Shown: one piece after another, positions 27,106-35,757 of the stretch
Numbering within the stretch: the first letter of the stretch is position 1
Layout: each line of letters begins with the position of its first letter
Assembly (NCBI GenBank): GCA_963643035.1
Contig: CAVIKO010000006.1
Location: 14,081 to 78,080, forward strand
Source: UMGS1696 sp963643035
GTDB taxonomy: Bacteria > Bacillota > Clostridia > Oscillospirales > CAG-272
Direction: 5' to 3'
Length of the DNA stretch: 64,000 bases
Position numbers and translations under genes: made by a program
Notes under the pieces: generated by a model
The model's input: only the letters and a program-made list of their open reading frames with translations
Told to the model about the DNA's origin: nothing
Databases searched by the model: none

Positions 27106-27327
27106 TTGCCGAAGGATGATGTAATTGAGTTTGAAGGAACCGTCGTGGAAGCTCTGCCGAACACTACGTTCAAGGTAAAGCTCCCGAACGATATGATCGT
27201 GACGGCGCACATTTCCGGTAAGCTCAGAATGAACTATATCCGCATTCTCCCGGGCGATAAGGTCACTGTGGAAGTCTCCATTTATGACCCAACCAAGGGC
27301 AGAATCACCTGGAGAACAAAAGGCTGA
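27106..27327 (+). CDS. infA: Translation initiation factor IF-1
   Basis: A 73-residue OB-fold factor that binds the A site of the 30S. It starts with TTG after AAGGAGG; the N-terminus P-K-D-D-V-I-E-F-E-G and the G-K-L-R-M-N-Y-I-R-I-L-P-G-D motif confirm the start. No ATG is available in this frame. Confidence 0.95.
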   Translation: MPKDDVIEFEGTVVEALPNTTFKVKLPNDMIVTAHISGKLRMNYIRILPGDKVTVEVSIYDPTKGRITWRTKG

Positions 27328-27709
27328 TTGCGGCATGACGGTCGCATCCGGTCAGAGACTTGCGTAAACTCTGTACCGCCGACGTTGTGTGCTTATCCTG
27401 GCGCGGATATTGTATCCGTATTTTCCAGAGTGTCCTTGCAGCGGAATGCTGTGCGCGGCTTTCTGTATCCAAAGCCGTGTGAATCGACAAAGAGTTGCTT
27501 GGCGGAGAGGCCGGTTTTCCCGCCGGCGTTGACGGTTTCGCATTTCCCGTCGCGCCCGATCTCCGGCATACCCGGACGAGCCTGACAGACAATTCGGTCT
27601 GCCGCGCCCGATCCAAAACAGCGGAGGGACGAGATTCGTTCTTTCGCACGGCACGTTCCGCGTTCTGTCCCGGACGTGGAACAAACAAGAAGAAAGGTGG
27701 AATTATACT
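27328..27709 (+). other. 382-nt spacer between infA and rpmJ
   Basis: No supported gene. It is GC-rich with no obvious repeat element. It ends in an AGAAAGGTGG site for rpmJ. Its function, if any, is unknown. Confidence 0.5.
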
Positions 27710-27823
27710 GTGAAAGTTAAGCCTTCCGTAAAAAAGATCTGCGAAAAGTGCAAGATCATCAAGCGTCACGGTCATGTGATGGTGATCTGCGAGAACCCGA
27801 AGCACAAGCAGAGACAGGGTTAA
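27710..27823 (+). CDS. rpmJ: 50S ribosomal protein L36
   Basis: A 37-residue zinc-type L36. M-K-V-K-P-S-V-K-K-I-C-E-K-C is followed by the distal cysteine in V-I-C-E-N-P-K-H. It uses a GTG start after GAAAGGTGG. Short but certain because of the rpmJ-rpsM context. Confidence 0.96.
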   Translation: MKVKPSVKKICEKCKIIKRHGHVMVICENPKHKQRQG

Positions 27824-27854
27824 TTGAAGAACCAGAGAAAGGTGGAAGAAGCAA

Positions 27855-28223
27855 ATGGCTCGTATTTCCGGTGTTGATATTCCGAATTCGAAGCGTGTGG
27901 AAATCGCTCTTACCTACATTTATGGTATCGGCAGAAAAAGCGCGAACGATATTCTCAAGAAAACCGGCATCAATCCCGACATCCGTGCAAAGGATCTGAC
28001 CGAGGACGACATCGCAAAGCTGCGTGACGTCATCGAAAATGAATACACCGTAGAAGGTGAACTCCGTCGTGAAGTCGCCATGAACATCAAGCGGCTCGTG
28101 GAGATCAACTGCTATCGCGGCATCCGTCACAGAAAGGGTCTCCCTGTGCGTGGTCAGAGAACCAAGACCAACGCAAGAACCAGAAAAGGCCCGGCTAAGA
28201 CGATTGCCAACAAGAAGAAGTAA
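27855..28223 (+). CDS. rpsM: 30S ribosomal protein S13
   Basis: A 122-residue S13. The I-S-G-V-D-I-P start, the R-G-I-R-H-R-K-G-L-P-V-R-G-Q and the basic tail are typical; it contacts P-site tRNA and the 50S. AGAAAGGTGG precedes it. Confidence 0.98.
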   Translation: MARISGVDIPNSKRVEIALTYIYGIGRKSANDILKKTGINPDIRAKDLTEDDIAKLRDVIENEYTVEGELRREVAMNIKRLVEINCYRGIRHRKGLPVRGQRTKTNARTRKGPAKTIANKKK

Positions 28224-28243
28224 TAAAGGAGTGAGAGGACGAA

Positions 28244-28642
28244 ATGGCTAAAGTAGCTGCTAAGAAAGTCATCAAGAAGCGTCGCGACCGGAAGAATATT
28301 GAAAAAGGTCACGCACACATCCGCTCTACCTTCAACAATACCATCGTGACGATCACCGACGTTATGGGCAACACCGTATCGTGGGCATCCTCCGGCGGCA
28401 TGGGCTTCAAGGGTTCCAAGAAGAACACGCCGTTCGCTGCACAGACCGCTGCCGAAGCTGCCGCAAAGGGAGCTATGGAACATGGTATGAAGACGGTGGA
28501 AGTATATGTAAAGGGTCCCGGCAATGGTCGTGAAGCCGCTATCCGCGCACTCCAGACTACCGGTCTTGACATCACCCTCATCAAGGACGTTACCCCGATC
28601 CCGCACAACGGTTGCCGTCCGCCGAAGCGCAGAAGAGTATAA
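28244..28642 (+). CDS. rpsK: 30S ribosomal protein S11
   Basis: A 132-residue S11 of the platform. H-I-R-S-T-F-N-N-T-I-V-T, the G-N-T-V-S-W-A-S-S-G-G and the ending N-G-C-R-P-P-K-R-R-R-V are conserved. Confidence 0.98.
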   Translation: MAKVAAKKVIKKRRDRKNIEKGHAHIRSTFNNTIVTITDVMGNTVSWASSGGMGFKGSKKNTPFAAQTAAEAAAKGAMEHGMKTVEVYVKGPGNGREAAIRALQTTGLDITLIKDVTPIPHNGCRPPKRRRV

Positions 28643-28660
28643 TTTAGGAGGAAAATACAC

Positions 28661-29287
28661 ATGGCAAGATATACTGGTCCTTCCTGCAAGCTCTGCCGCA
28701 GAGAAGGCAAAAAGCTTTTCCTCAAGGGCGACCGCTGCCTCTCCGATAAGTGCGCCGTCGCTCGTCGTGCCACGGTTCCGGGTCAGCACGGTGCAGGCCG
28801 CAAGACCATCAAGGAATACGGTCTCCAGCATAGAGAAAAGATGACCGCACGCCGTTACTACGGTGTTCAGGAAAAGCAGTTCTATGAATACTACGTAAAA
28901 GCCGACAAGAAGGCTGGCGTTACCGGTGAAAATATGCTCACCATCCTCGAGTGCCGTCTCGACAACGTTGTGTACAGAATGGGTCTCGCATCCAGCCGTA
29001 AGGAAGCACGTCAGATGGTTCGTCACGCACACTTCACCCTGAACGGCAAGAAAGTGGACATCCCGTCCATTATCTGCAAGGTCGGCGACGTAATCGCGCT
29101 CCGCGAAAAGAGCAAGGCTTCCGAAAAGTTCAAGATGCTCGTTGAAACCTCTGAAACCGCTGTGATCCCGAAGTGGCTTGAAATCGACCACGCCAACGCT
29201 ACCGCAAAGGTGATTGCTCTGCCGAAGCGTGACGATATCGACTTCCCGTTCGAAGAACAGCTTATCGTCGAGTTCTACTCCAAATAA
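28661..29287 (+). CDS. rpsD: 30S ribosomal protein S4
   Basis: A 208-residue S4 of the zinc type, with C-K-L-C and D-R-C-L-S-D-K-C near the N-terminus, then an S4 domain (about 98-160). A primary 16S rRNA binder that in many bacteria represses the alpha operon. TTAGGAGG precedes the ATG. Confidence 0.97.
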   Translation: MARYTGPSCKLCRREGKKLFLKGDRCLSDKCAVARRATVPGQHGAGRKTIKEYGLQHREKMTARRYYGVQEKQFYEYYVKADKKAGVTGENMLTILECRLDNVVYRMGLASSRKEARQMVRHAHFTLNGKKVDIPSIICKVGDVIALREKSKASEKFKMLVETSETAVIPKWLEIDHANATAKVIALPKRDDIDFPFEEQLIVEFYSK

Positions 29288-29570
29288 TAATCCCCCAGAG
29301 CGCGCTTTCACGAGAGCGTTTCCCGGTCTCCTTTTGCATGGATCTGGGAAGTATGGGATCATCCATGAAGCACTCCGTTTCATGGACGACGGTATGGATG
29401 GCGGCGGAATCGCAAAGGATGTTCCCTTACGGTTCCCCACCTTACCACATCCGACGGTTGCCTGACCTGACCTCTGTCCGGCTTGGCTTTGGAGGCTTTC
29501 CCCTTGCGAGAGATTGCGCAACAGCAAATGTGTGGATTTGCAAACATTGGAAACGGAGGGTTATTAGTAC

Positions 29571-30542
29571 ATGATTGAGATTGAAAAGCCGAATATTGCG
29601 ACGATCAATCTGAGTGAAGATGGCAGAAACGGAAAGTTTATAATCGAACCCCTGGAGAGAGGATACGGTATCACGCTCGGAAATTCCCTGCGCCGCGTTC
29701 TCTTGAGCTCCCTGCCCGGAGTTGCCGTTACCAGCATTAAGATCGACAATGTGCTGCACGAGATCTCCACAATTTCCGGCGTAAAGGAAGACGTAACCGA
29801 AATTGTCCTCAACGTCAAAGGCATTACTGCGAAGCTCCACTGCGACGGCCCCAAAACGGTGCTGATCGATGTGACGGGCGGCGCAGATGTGACTGCCGGT
29901 GACATCAAGCAGGACGCGGACATCGAAATCCTCAACCCGGATCACCACATCGCTACCGTCGGCGACAACGTGCGCTTCTTTATGGAGCTTACGTTTGATC
30001 ACGGCAGAGGCTATGTGTCGCAGGAAAAGAATAAGCAGCTCTATCTGGCGCAGAGCCAGGGCGTCGCTGCTCCGATCGGTACCATTTTTACCGATTCGAT
30101 TTACACTCCGGTTTATAACGTGAATTATACCGTCGAGAATACCCGCGTGGGCAGCAACACTGACTATGACAGACTCACTCTTGAAGTGCTGACCAACGGT
30201 GTAATCCTCGCGAAGGAAGCGATTTCTCTCGGCGCCAAGATACTCAACGAGCATCTCAACTTGTTCGTCGATCTTTCTGACGAAGCAAAGAATGCAGAGA
30301 TCATGGTGGAACGTGAAGAAACCATCAAAGAAAAGGTCCTTGAGATGACCATTGAGGAGCTTGACATGTCCGTCCGCAGCTTCAACTGTCTGAAGCGCGC
30401 CGGCATTGATACCGTTGAAGATCTGATCAACCGAACCGAGGACGACATGATGAAAGTGCGTAACCTCGGTAAGAAGTCGCTGGAAGAAGTGATCCAGAAG
30501 CTGCATTCCCTTGGCCTCGACCTCAAAAAGGAAGAGGAATAA
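29571..30542 (+). CDS. rpoA: RNA polymerase alpha subunit
   Basis: A 323-residue alpha subunit. The dimerising N-terminal domain (E-P-L-E-R-G-Y-G-I-T-L-G-N-S-L-R-R-V-L) and the C-terminal domain after about 250 (L-D-M-S-V-R-S-F-N-C-L-K-R-A-G) are both complete. The 283-nt spacer before it holds no supported gene. GGAGGG precedes the start. Confidence 0.98.
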   Translation: MIEIEKPNIATINLSEDGRNGKFIIEPLERGYGITLGNSLRRVLLSSLPGVAVTSIKIDNVLHEISTISGVKEDVTEIVLNVKGITAKLHCDGPKTVLIDVTGGADVTAGDIKQDADIEILNPDHHIATVGDNVRFFMELTFDHGRGYVSQEKNKQLYLAQSQGVAAPIGTIFTDSIYTPVYNVNYTVENTRVGSNTDYDRLTLEVLTNGVILAKEAISLGAKILNEHLNLFVDLSDEAKNAEIMVEREETIKEKVLEMTIEELDMSVRSFNCLKRAGIDTVEDLINRTEDDMMKVRNLGKKSLEEVIQKLHSLGLDLKKEEE

Positions 30543-30673
30543 GGATCGCGTGAACGGATCCCACCCACTATATATGATTTTCACTCCCGTCCTCGCTATC
30601 GGAGGAGACCGCGCAGTCTGAAGCTGCCGGTTCAAACGGGAACAACCCATTTTGCATAAGGAGGACATGGAAT

Positions 30674-31018
30674 ATGCCCGGTACCAGAAAGCTCGGCAGA
30701 CCCACGGCTCACAGAAACGCTATGCTTCGTGGCATGGTAACCTACCTGATTGAAAACGGTTCCATCGAAACCACGCTGACCCGCGCCAAGGAAGTCCGTG
30801 CCATCGCTGAAAAAATGATCACGCTCGGCAAGAAGAACACCTTAGCTTCTCGCCGTGCTGCTCTCGCTTATATCACCAAGGAAGACGTAGTTAAGAAGCT
30901 CTTCGACGAGGTGGCTCCCAAGTACGCAGATCGTAACGGTGGTTACACCCAGATCTTCAAGCTCGGGCCGCGCCGCGGCGACGCAGCCGAAATGGCTCTC
31001 ATCAAGCTGGTAGACTGA
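30674..31018 (+). CDS. rplQ: 50S ribosomal protein L17
   Basis: A 114-residue L17. K-L-G-R-P-T-A-H-R-N-A-M-L-R and G-P-R-R-G-D-A-A-E-M are conserved. It ends the superoperon and is followed by strong terminators. AAGGAGG precedes the start. Confidence 0.98.
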   Translation: MPGTRKLGRPTAHRNAMLRGMVTYLIENGSIETTLTRAKEVRAIAEKMITLGKKNTLASRRAALAYITKEDVVKKLFDEVAPKYADRNGGYTQIFKLGPRRGDAAEMALIKLVD

Positions 31019-31041
31019 ATTTGCTGATGCAGATTCTAAAT

Positions 31042-31060
31042 AGCACCAAGAATCGGTGCT
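31042..31060 (+). terminator. Small hairpin after rplQ
   Basis: AGCACC pairs with GGTGCT around AAGAATC. It is followed by TGTTTG and probably acts with the larger terminator at 31081. Confidence 0.5.
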
Positions 31061-31080
31061 GTTTGCCTGATGTATGATAG

Positions 31081-31116
31081 AAAGTCCCTTTATCTGCACG
31101 ATAGAGGGACTTTTTT
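31081..31116 (+). terminator. Intrinsic terminator of the ribosomal superoperon
   Basis: AAAGTCCCTTTATC pairs with GATAGAGGGACTTT with a short loop, then a T-run. It closes the rpsJ-rplQ transcription unit. Confidence 0.9.
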
Positions 31117-31289
31117 CCTTGTCGCCAGCCAAAAATTCACAGATTCCTATTCCATAAAGCCCCCTTTTGTGGTATACTATGTTGTGATGGTGTGAAATAG
31201 GAAACGCATGCTTTTATTGAAAGCAAGTCTGGAAAAACCAGTGATGACTTACAATCAAGAAAACTGCGATAACGGTAAAAATGAATCAA

Positions 31290-31520
31290 TGGATGCAATT
31301 TCTCCCCGTAGAAGGCTGGATTCCGAGTTTAGCAAGCTAAACTCACGGGAGCCGCTCGCAAACGATATCCGTCGGGCAAAGACGGGGCTATATTGATGCG
31401 CAAATAGATTTGCACAAACGAAATCCATTCCCTCCCCTAATAAAAGTTTTTGGAGGTCGTCGGATCCTTTTCTACGAAAAGACCTTTTTTCAAAAAAGGT
31501 TCTGACGTCGTTCCCCGGAG
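31290..31520 (+). repeat. Full-length intergenic repeat, copy 9
   Basis: Modules in order: a TCCCCGTAGAAGGC box, GGGAGCCGCTCGCAAA (near 31349), GCAAATAGATTTGCACAAAC, ATAAAAGTTTTTGG, and a 3' end CTTTTTTCAAAAAAGGTTCT at 31484 then GACGTCGTTCCCCG. The last segments match 35580-35757 closely. The rest of the 508-nt spacer, 31117-31289, has no supported gene. Confidence 0.8.
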
Positions 31521-31526
31521 TAAATT

Positions 31527-32957
31527 ATGAATGTATATAAAAAGCTAATGACGAATACGGCGCTGATCGCATTGAGTACGTTCGGGTCGAAGCTGTTGGT
31601 ATTTCTGCTCACACCGTTTTATACGCGGGTGCTGTCGGAGACGGAATACGGCATCATGGACAACGTGGTGCAGCTCGCGAATCTGCTCATCCCGATTGCG
31701 TCTGTGGGAATTGCCAACGCCGTAATCCGATTCGGCATGGACGAGGTGACGGATCGCCGTGCCGTGTATACGTTCGGGATCGTTGTGACCGCGCTCGGCT
31801 CGGCGGTGCTGCTCTTATTGTATCCGCTGTTGAACCTGATCCCGTACACACATGGATACACGGTGCTTGTGTGTTTCTACGTCATCGCGTCGAACTTCTA
31901 TGCGGCGTGCAGCCAGTTTGCCAGGTCTGGCGGGAATGTACGGCTGTATGCGGAGGCAGGGATTCTATGTACCGCGGTCAATATCGGGCTGAACATCCTT
32001 TTCCTCGCCGTGTTCCACTGGGGCGTGCCTGGGTACGTTCTGTCGAGCATCCTGTCGGATTTCACGTGCGCGGCATTCTGTATCATCAAGGACAAGCAGT
32101 GGCGAGCGTTCTCCCTTGCGTCGATTCTGCCGAAAGAGCGGCGCACCACCGATCGGGACATGCTCCGGTACGCAATCCCGCTGATCCCGACGACGATCTG
32201 CAGTTGGGTGATCAATATTTCCGATCGATTCATCATCACGTCCGTCCTCGGCTCGGCTGAAAACGGACTGTACTCCATCTCGAACAAGATTCCGACGATC
32301 CTTATCATCATCTCGAACATCTTCACCTACGCTTGGCAGTTGTCGGCGTTTGTGAATCAGCCACGTGAGGAGCGGGAGCGGCTCTTCTCCAATGTGGCAA
32401 AGGTGTACCAGGCGGTGGCGTTTACGGGTGCGGCTTGGCTGATGGTGACGGCGAAGCTATCCACAATGGTATTGGCGGCTCCGTCGTTCTATCCGGCATG
32501 GCGCGAGGTACCGATGCTCGTTCTGGCGACGACGTTCTGCTGTCTCGCGAACTTCCTGACCTCGGCGTATCTGGTGGACAAGCGGAGCGTGGCGACTTTT
32601 GTGACGATCTTCATCGGCGCGGTGCTGAATGTGATCGGCAACCTGCTCTTAGTGCACCCGCTCGGTGCGATGGGCTGTGCGATCTCGACCTGCGTGAGCT
32701 ATTTCGTCATGTTCGTGATCCGCTTCTTCCACAGCCGCACCTCCGTCCGCATTCGGTGGGACGGCGGTCGTTTTATCGCAAGCTTGGTGCTTGTGGTCGC
32801 CCTCTGTACCGTCATGATCCTTGAGATTCCTTATTACCTTCCCGTCTCGATCGCTTTGACCGCTGTTGTAACGATTCTGAATTTCCGCCATCTGATCAAA
32901 GCTGCGTTGAAGTTGCTGCGCCGTGATCGGAAAAACGGTGGAAACGCGGCTTCTTGA
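31527..32957 (+). CDS. Oligosaccharide flippase family protein (Wzx/MATE-like)
   Basis: A 476-residue membrane protein with about twelve to fourteen helices. The N-terminus (N-T-A-L-I-A-L-S-T-F-G-S-K-L-L-V-F-L-L-T-P-F-Y-T-R) is typical of polysaccharide biosynthesis flippases that move lipid-linked repeat units across the membrane. No glycosyltransferases adjoin it. It lies between repeat copies 9 and 10, which are in opposite orientation. CGGAG is the only weak ribosome site. Confidence 0.85.
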   Translation: MNVYKKLMTNTALIALSTFGSKLLVFLLTPFYTRVLSETEYGIMDNVVQLANLLIPIASVGIANAVIRFGMDEVTDRRAVYTFGIVVTALGSAVLLLLYPLLNLIPYTHGYTVLVCFYVIASNFYAACSQFARSGGNVRLYAEAGILCTAVNIGLNILFLAVFHWGVPGYVLSSILSDFTCAAFCIIKDKQWRAFSLASILPKERRTTDRDMLRYAIPLIPTTICSWVINISDRFIITSVLGSAENGLYSISNKIPTILIIISNIFTYAWQLSAFVNQPREERERLFSNVAKVYQAVAFTGAAWLMVTAKLSTMVLAAPSFYPAWREVPMLVLATTFCCLANFLTSAYLVDKRSVATFVTIFIGAVLNVIGNLLLVHPLGAMGCAISTCVSYFVMFVIRFFHSRTSVRIRWDGGRFIASLVLVVALCTVMILEIPYYLPVSIALTAVVTILNFRHLIKAALKLLRRDRKNGGNAAS

Positions 32958-32982
32958 ATAGAGATAAGGAAACTGCGCATTC

Positions 32983-33115
32983 CGAGCAAGAACTTTTATG
33001 AGGGGATGGATTTGAATATAGTTTGTACAAGTCCGTTTGCTCGCCAATTTGGTTCCGACCTTACTGACTTTCGTAGTGACCCAACAGGTATCGTCCGCCC
33101 TCTACGGGGAGCGAT
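32983..33115 (-). repeat. Full-length intergenic repeat, copy 10 (reverse)
   Basis: Read on the minus strand: CGTAGAGGGCGGACGATA, a variable part, GGACTTGTACAAACTATATT, CAAATCC, CCCTCATAAAAGTTCTTGC. The stem GGACTTG/CAAATCC contains a G-U pair. It flanks the flippase on its 3' side in opposite orientation to copy 9. Confidence 0.8.
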
Positions 33116-33199
33116 TGTGCTCGTTTATTTATTAGAGATTTGCTGGATAGCGGATTTTTCTTGAAACAATTGATATATCACAGAAGAAGGAGCGTTAAT

Positions 33200-33409
33200 A
33201 TGGCACAGAAGAACAAGGTCGCGTTTGTGGCGCGGATGGATGAAGACATGTACAAGAAGTTTATCGCAGTTGCGGAAAAGGAAGGACGGACACCGAACAA
33301 CCACTTCCTCTATCTCCTGCGCACGAACATTGCGTACTACGAACGGATCCACGGCAGATTAGACACAAGCGGAATCGAGCTGCCGAAAGAGGACGAGACT
33401 GCGGAATAA
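33200..33409 (+). CDS. Small RHH-like DNA-binding protein
   Basis: A 69-residue protein: F-V-A-R-M-D-E-D-M-Y-K-K-F is a strand followed by a helix, then R-T-P-N-N-H-F-L-Y-L-L-R-T-N is a second helix. This layout is that of Arc-type ribbon-helix-helix DNA-binding domains. The C-terminus is acidic. AGAAGGAGCG precedes the start. No toxin gene follows, so an antitoxin role is not supported. Confidence 0.6.
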   Translation: MAQKNKVAFVARMDEDMYKKFIAVAEKEGRTPNNHFLYLLRTNIAYYERIHGRLDTSGIELPKEDETAE

Positions 33410-33538
33410 GGAAAAAGCAATCGCTAAAAAACAAGGCCCATCTACGATAACGGTATTCTTACGATCAGGGTGTGATTCTTAAAGGATTCGACATAAACAT
33501 AGTCGGATTTGAAAAACCTAAATTTTTTCTATTCCATT

Positions 33539-33605
33539 TATAAAAGTTCTTGCCCAGAATACGCAGCTTTCTGACTTCTATTCAAAAGCCGCGTATCCCC
33601 TTTCT
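33539..33605 (+). repeat. Intergenic repeat, copy 11
   Basis: TATAAAAGTTCTTGCCCAGA, then a GCGCAG-like box and TTTCTGACTTCTATTCAAAA. This 3' part matches 57204-57270 over about 45 nt with few changes. It lies upstream of comM. Confidence 0.8.
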
Positions 33606-33625
33606 AACGGGAGGTATTCTATAGT

Positions 33626-35230
33626 ATGTTAGCGATCACGAGCGGAGCAGCGCTGTACGGAATCGACGGATTTCTGGTGACAGTGGAATGCACAGCGGAG
33701 CGGAATCTGCCGGAATTTGAGATTGTCGGATTGCCGGACGCCGCGGTACGGGAATCGGAACTGCGGATCTACACAGGCGCGAAAAACTGCGGATTTGCGA
33801 TTCCGGAGATGGAGATCAGCGTGAATCTGGCTCCGGCGGATCGGAAGAAGGAAGGCACCGCGCTGGAGTTGGCGATTTTATGCGCGATCTATCAGACGTG
33901 CGGGGTGATCATTCCGTCGTGCGACATGGGGACGAAGTGCTTCATCGGGGAAATTTCGTTTTCCGGCGAGGTACGGAGCGTGCGCGGCGTACTGGGTATG
34001 ACGTTGGCGGCGATCCACGCGGGAAAAACAGAGATATTCGTGCCGGAGGCGAATATTGGAGAAGCGTCTGTGGCGGAAACGGATGGTGTGTCGATCTACG
34101 GCGTGCCGGACATTCCGACACTGCTTTTGCATCTGAACGGGCGGGAGCGGATGGCGCCGAGCGCGGCGGATCCGTTTGCGCGTGTCGCAGATCCGGTGTT
34201 CGACGTGGATTTTGCCGAGGTCAAGGGACAGTTCCGTGCGAAGCGGGCGATGGAGGTCGCTGCTGCCGGGGGACACAACATTCTCCTGATCGGCCCGCCG
34301 GGATCTGGCAAATCGATGCTTGCAAAACGGCTGCCGACAATTCTGCCGCCGATGCACCGGGAGGAGGCACTGGAAGCGACAAAAATCCACTCGTGTGCGG
34401 GGATGCTGTCAGAGGAGCTGCCGTACATACAGAACCGGGTGTTCCGATCGCCACACCACAGTCTGAGTACAGCTGCGCTTGTCGGCGGCGGAAAGGTGCC
34501 GTCACCGGGGGAGATATCGCTGGCGCATCACGGAGTGCTGTTCCTCGATGAGTTTCCGGAGTTTCGCAAGGATGCGATGGAAGCGCTGCGGCAGCCGATC
34601 GAGGACAGACAGGTGACAATCACACGTGCGGCGGGTAGGGTGACATATCCGGCGGATTTTCTCTTAGTCTGCGCGATGAATCCGTGCCCGTGCGGCTATT
34701 ACGGAAGTCGGGACGAAGCACACCCATGCAAATGTACCGCAAAGGCGATTGCGGCGTATCTTGAAAAGATCAGCGGACCGATGCTCGACCGGATCGACAT
34801 TCAGATGGAGATGCCCGCGCTGTCCTTTGCCGAATTGTCGGAGGCAAAGCCGGGCGAATCGTCAACGGAGATTCGTGACAGAGTAAAAGCGGCGCGGGAG
34901 CTTGCGATGCGCCGATTCCGGGAATCGGGCATTCCGGGTGATCCGATCTTCTCAAACAGCCGTCTATCCGGGGAAGCTCTGCGCCGATTCTGCGCTCTCG
35001 ACGAGGAAACGACGGCGGTGATGGAGGATGTTTTCAATCGCCTCCACATTTCCGCCCGCGCCTACGATCGGATCCTCCGTGTAGCTCGCACTCTTGCCGA
35101 TCTTGAATCGGTGGTGCGAACAGGCGGCTCCGAGCAGTCGGGCATTCCGGGCGGCGCGATCGCCAAACGACACCTCCTTGAAGCCGTCCAGCTCCGCGCT
35201 CTCGATAAAAAATACTTCGGCGGTCGGTAA
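33626..35230 (+). CDS. comM: YifB/ComM family Mg-chelatase-like AAA ATPase
   Basis: A 534-residue protein with an N-terminal ChlI-like domain (about 1-170), a P-loop G-P-P-G-S-G-K-S (about 227-234), a Walker B L-F-L-D-E, the C-A-M-N-P-C-P-C-G motif and a C-terminal lid. ComM is a helicase-like ATPase that helps integrate incoming DNA during transformation. It is slightly longer than typical (about 505). GGGAGGTAT precedes the start. It is bracketed by repeat copies 11 and 12. Confidence 0.93.
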   Translation: MLAITSGAALYGIDGFLVTVECTAERNLPEFEIVGLPDAAVRESELRIYTGAKNCGFAIPEMEISVNLAPADRKKEGTALELAILCAIYQTCGVIIPSCDMGTKCFIGEISFSGEVRSVRGVLGMTLAAIHAGKTEIFVPEANIGEASVAETDGVSIYGVPDIPTLLLHLNGRERMAPSAADPFARVADPVFDVDFAEVKGQFRAKRAMEVAAAGGHNILLIGPPGSGKSMLAKRLPTILPPMHREEALEATKIHSCAGMLSEELPYIQNRVFRSPHHSLSTAALVGGGKVPSPGEISLAHHGVLFLDEFPEFRKDAMEALRQPIEDRQVTITRAAGRVTYPADFLLVCAMNPCPCGYYGSRDEAHPCKCTAKAIAAYLEKISGPMLDRIDIQMEMPALSFAELSEAKPGESSTEIRDRVKAARELAMRRFRESGIPGDPIFSNSRLSGEALRRFCALDEETTAVMEDVFNRLHISARAYDRILRVARTLADLESVVRTGGSEQSGIPGGAIAKRHLLEAVQLRALDKKYFGGR

Positions 35231-35234
35231 TGAG

Positions 35235-35415
35235 GATGCGGGGAACGAGGGAACGGGAAAACGGGGGAACGGGACGCTTTTGAAAAAGCTTGGCAAAACT
35301 TTTGTGAAAAAAGGATGGGATGGAGTTTGTGCAAGTCCATGTGCGCATCAATTTCGTTCCGTCCAAATCATCAGAAGATCGTCCGCACACTACGGAAAGC
35401 GATTGCGGTCACTTG
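35235..35415 (-). repeat. Full-length intergenic repeat, copy 12 (reverse)
   Basis: Read on the minus strand: CAATCGCTTTCCGTAGTGTG, CGGACGATC, GGACTTGCACAAACTCCATC, CACAAAAGTTTTGCC, then GTTCCCCCGTTTTCCC. It lies head to head with copy 13, with a palindromic element between them. Confidence 0.8.
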
Positions 35416-35433
35416 TTGCTTATAACTAATGCA

Positions 35434-35544
35434 AAAACCGCCTATCGTATGTTGGAATACTGCTGTATCGCACGTTTCGTATTTCAATCTTTTTTAAAAC
35501 GAAACGTAGATAAGCACTTTTCAAACATTACGATAGGCGGTTTT
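35434..35544. repeat. Nested palindromic MITE-like element
   Basis: Outer arms AAAACCGCCTATCGTA (35434-35449) and its exact complement (35529-35544). Inner arms ACGTTTCGT (35472-35480) and ACGAAACGT (35499-35507). The right arm recurs at 39453-39475. No transposase is seen. Confidence 0.75.
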
Positions 35545-35579
35545 CTACATTATAAAGATACAAATGGACACAATCGCCA

Positions 35580-35757
35580 CCGTAGACGGCGGATCCCTCC
35601 GGGAGCCGCTCGCAAATGATCTTCTCAGGGAACGGATCGCTCACATTGAGAAGCAAATGGATTTGCACAGACTATATCCAAATCCATCCCCTCATAAAAG
35701 TTTTTGGAGATGTCAGAACCTTTTTTCAAAAAGGTTCTGACGTCGTTCCCCGTTCTC
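35580..35757 (+). repeat. Full-length intergenic repeat, copy 13
   Basis: CACCGTAGACGGCGGAT, GGGAGCCGCTCGCAAATGAT, GGATTTG...CAAATCC stem, CCCCTCATAAAAGTTTTTGG, and a perfect terminal stem at 35712-35741 (GTCAGAACCTTTTTT with AAAAAGGTTCTGAC) then GTCGTTCCCCG. It ends at the stop codon of the beta-galactosidase. With copy 12 and the palindrome it fills the 527-nt spacer 35231-35757. Confidence 0.85.

Noticed and set aside
31208..31396. A 62-residue frame upstream of the flippase
   Set aside because: It overlaps the 5' module of repeat copy 9, and its composition follows the repeat, not a protein.
33200..33409. Antitoxin of a toxin-antitoxin pair
   Set aside because: The RHH-like fold fits, but no toxin-like gene is adjacent; comM follows.
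31290..35757. A composite transposon made from repeat copies
   Set aside because: No transposase, no integrase and no target-site duplication were found; only repeat geometry supports it.
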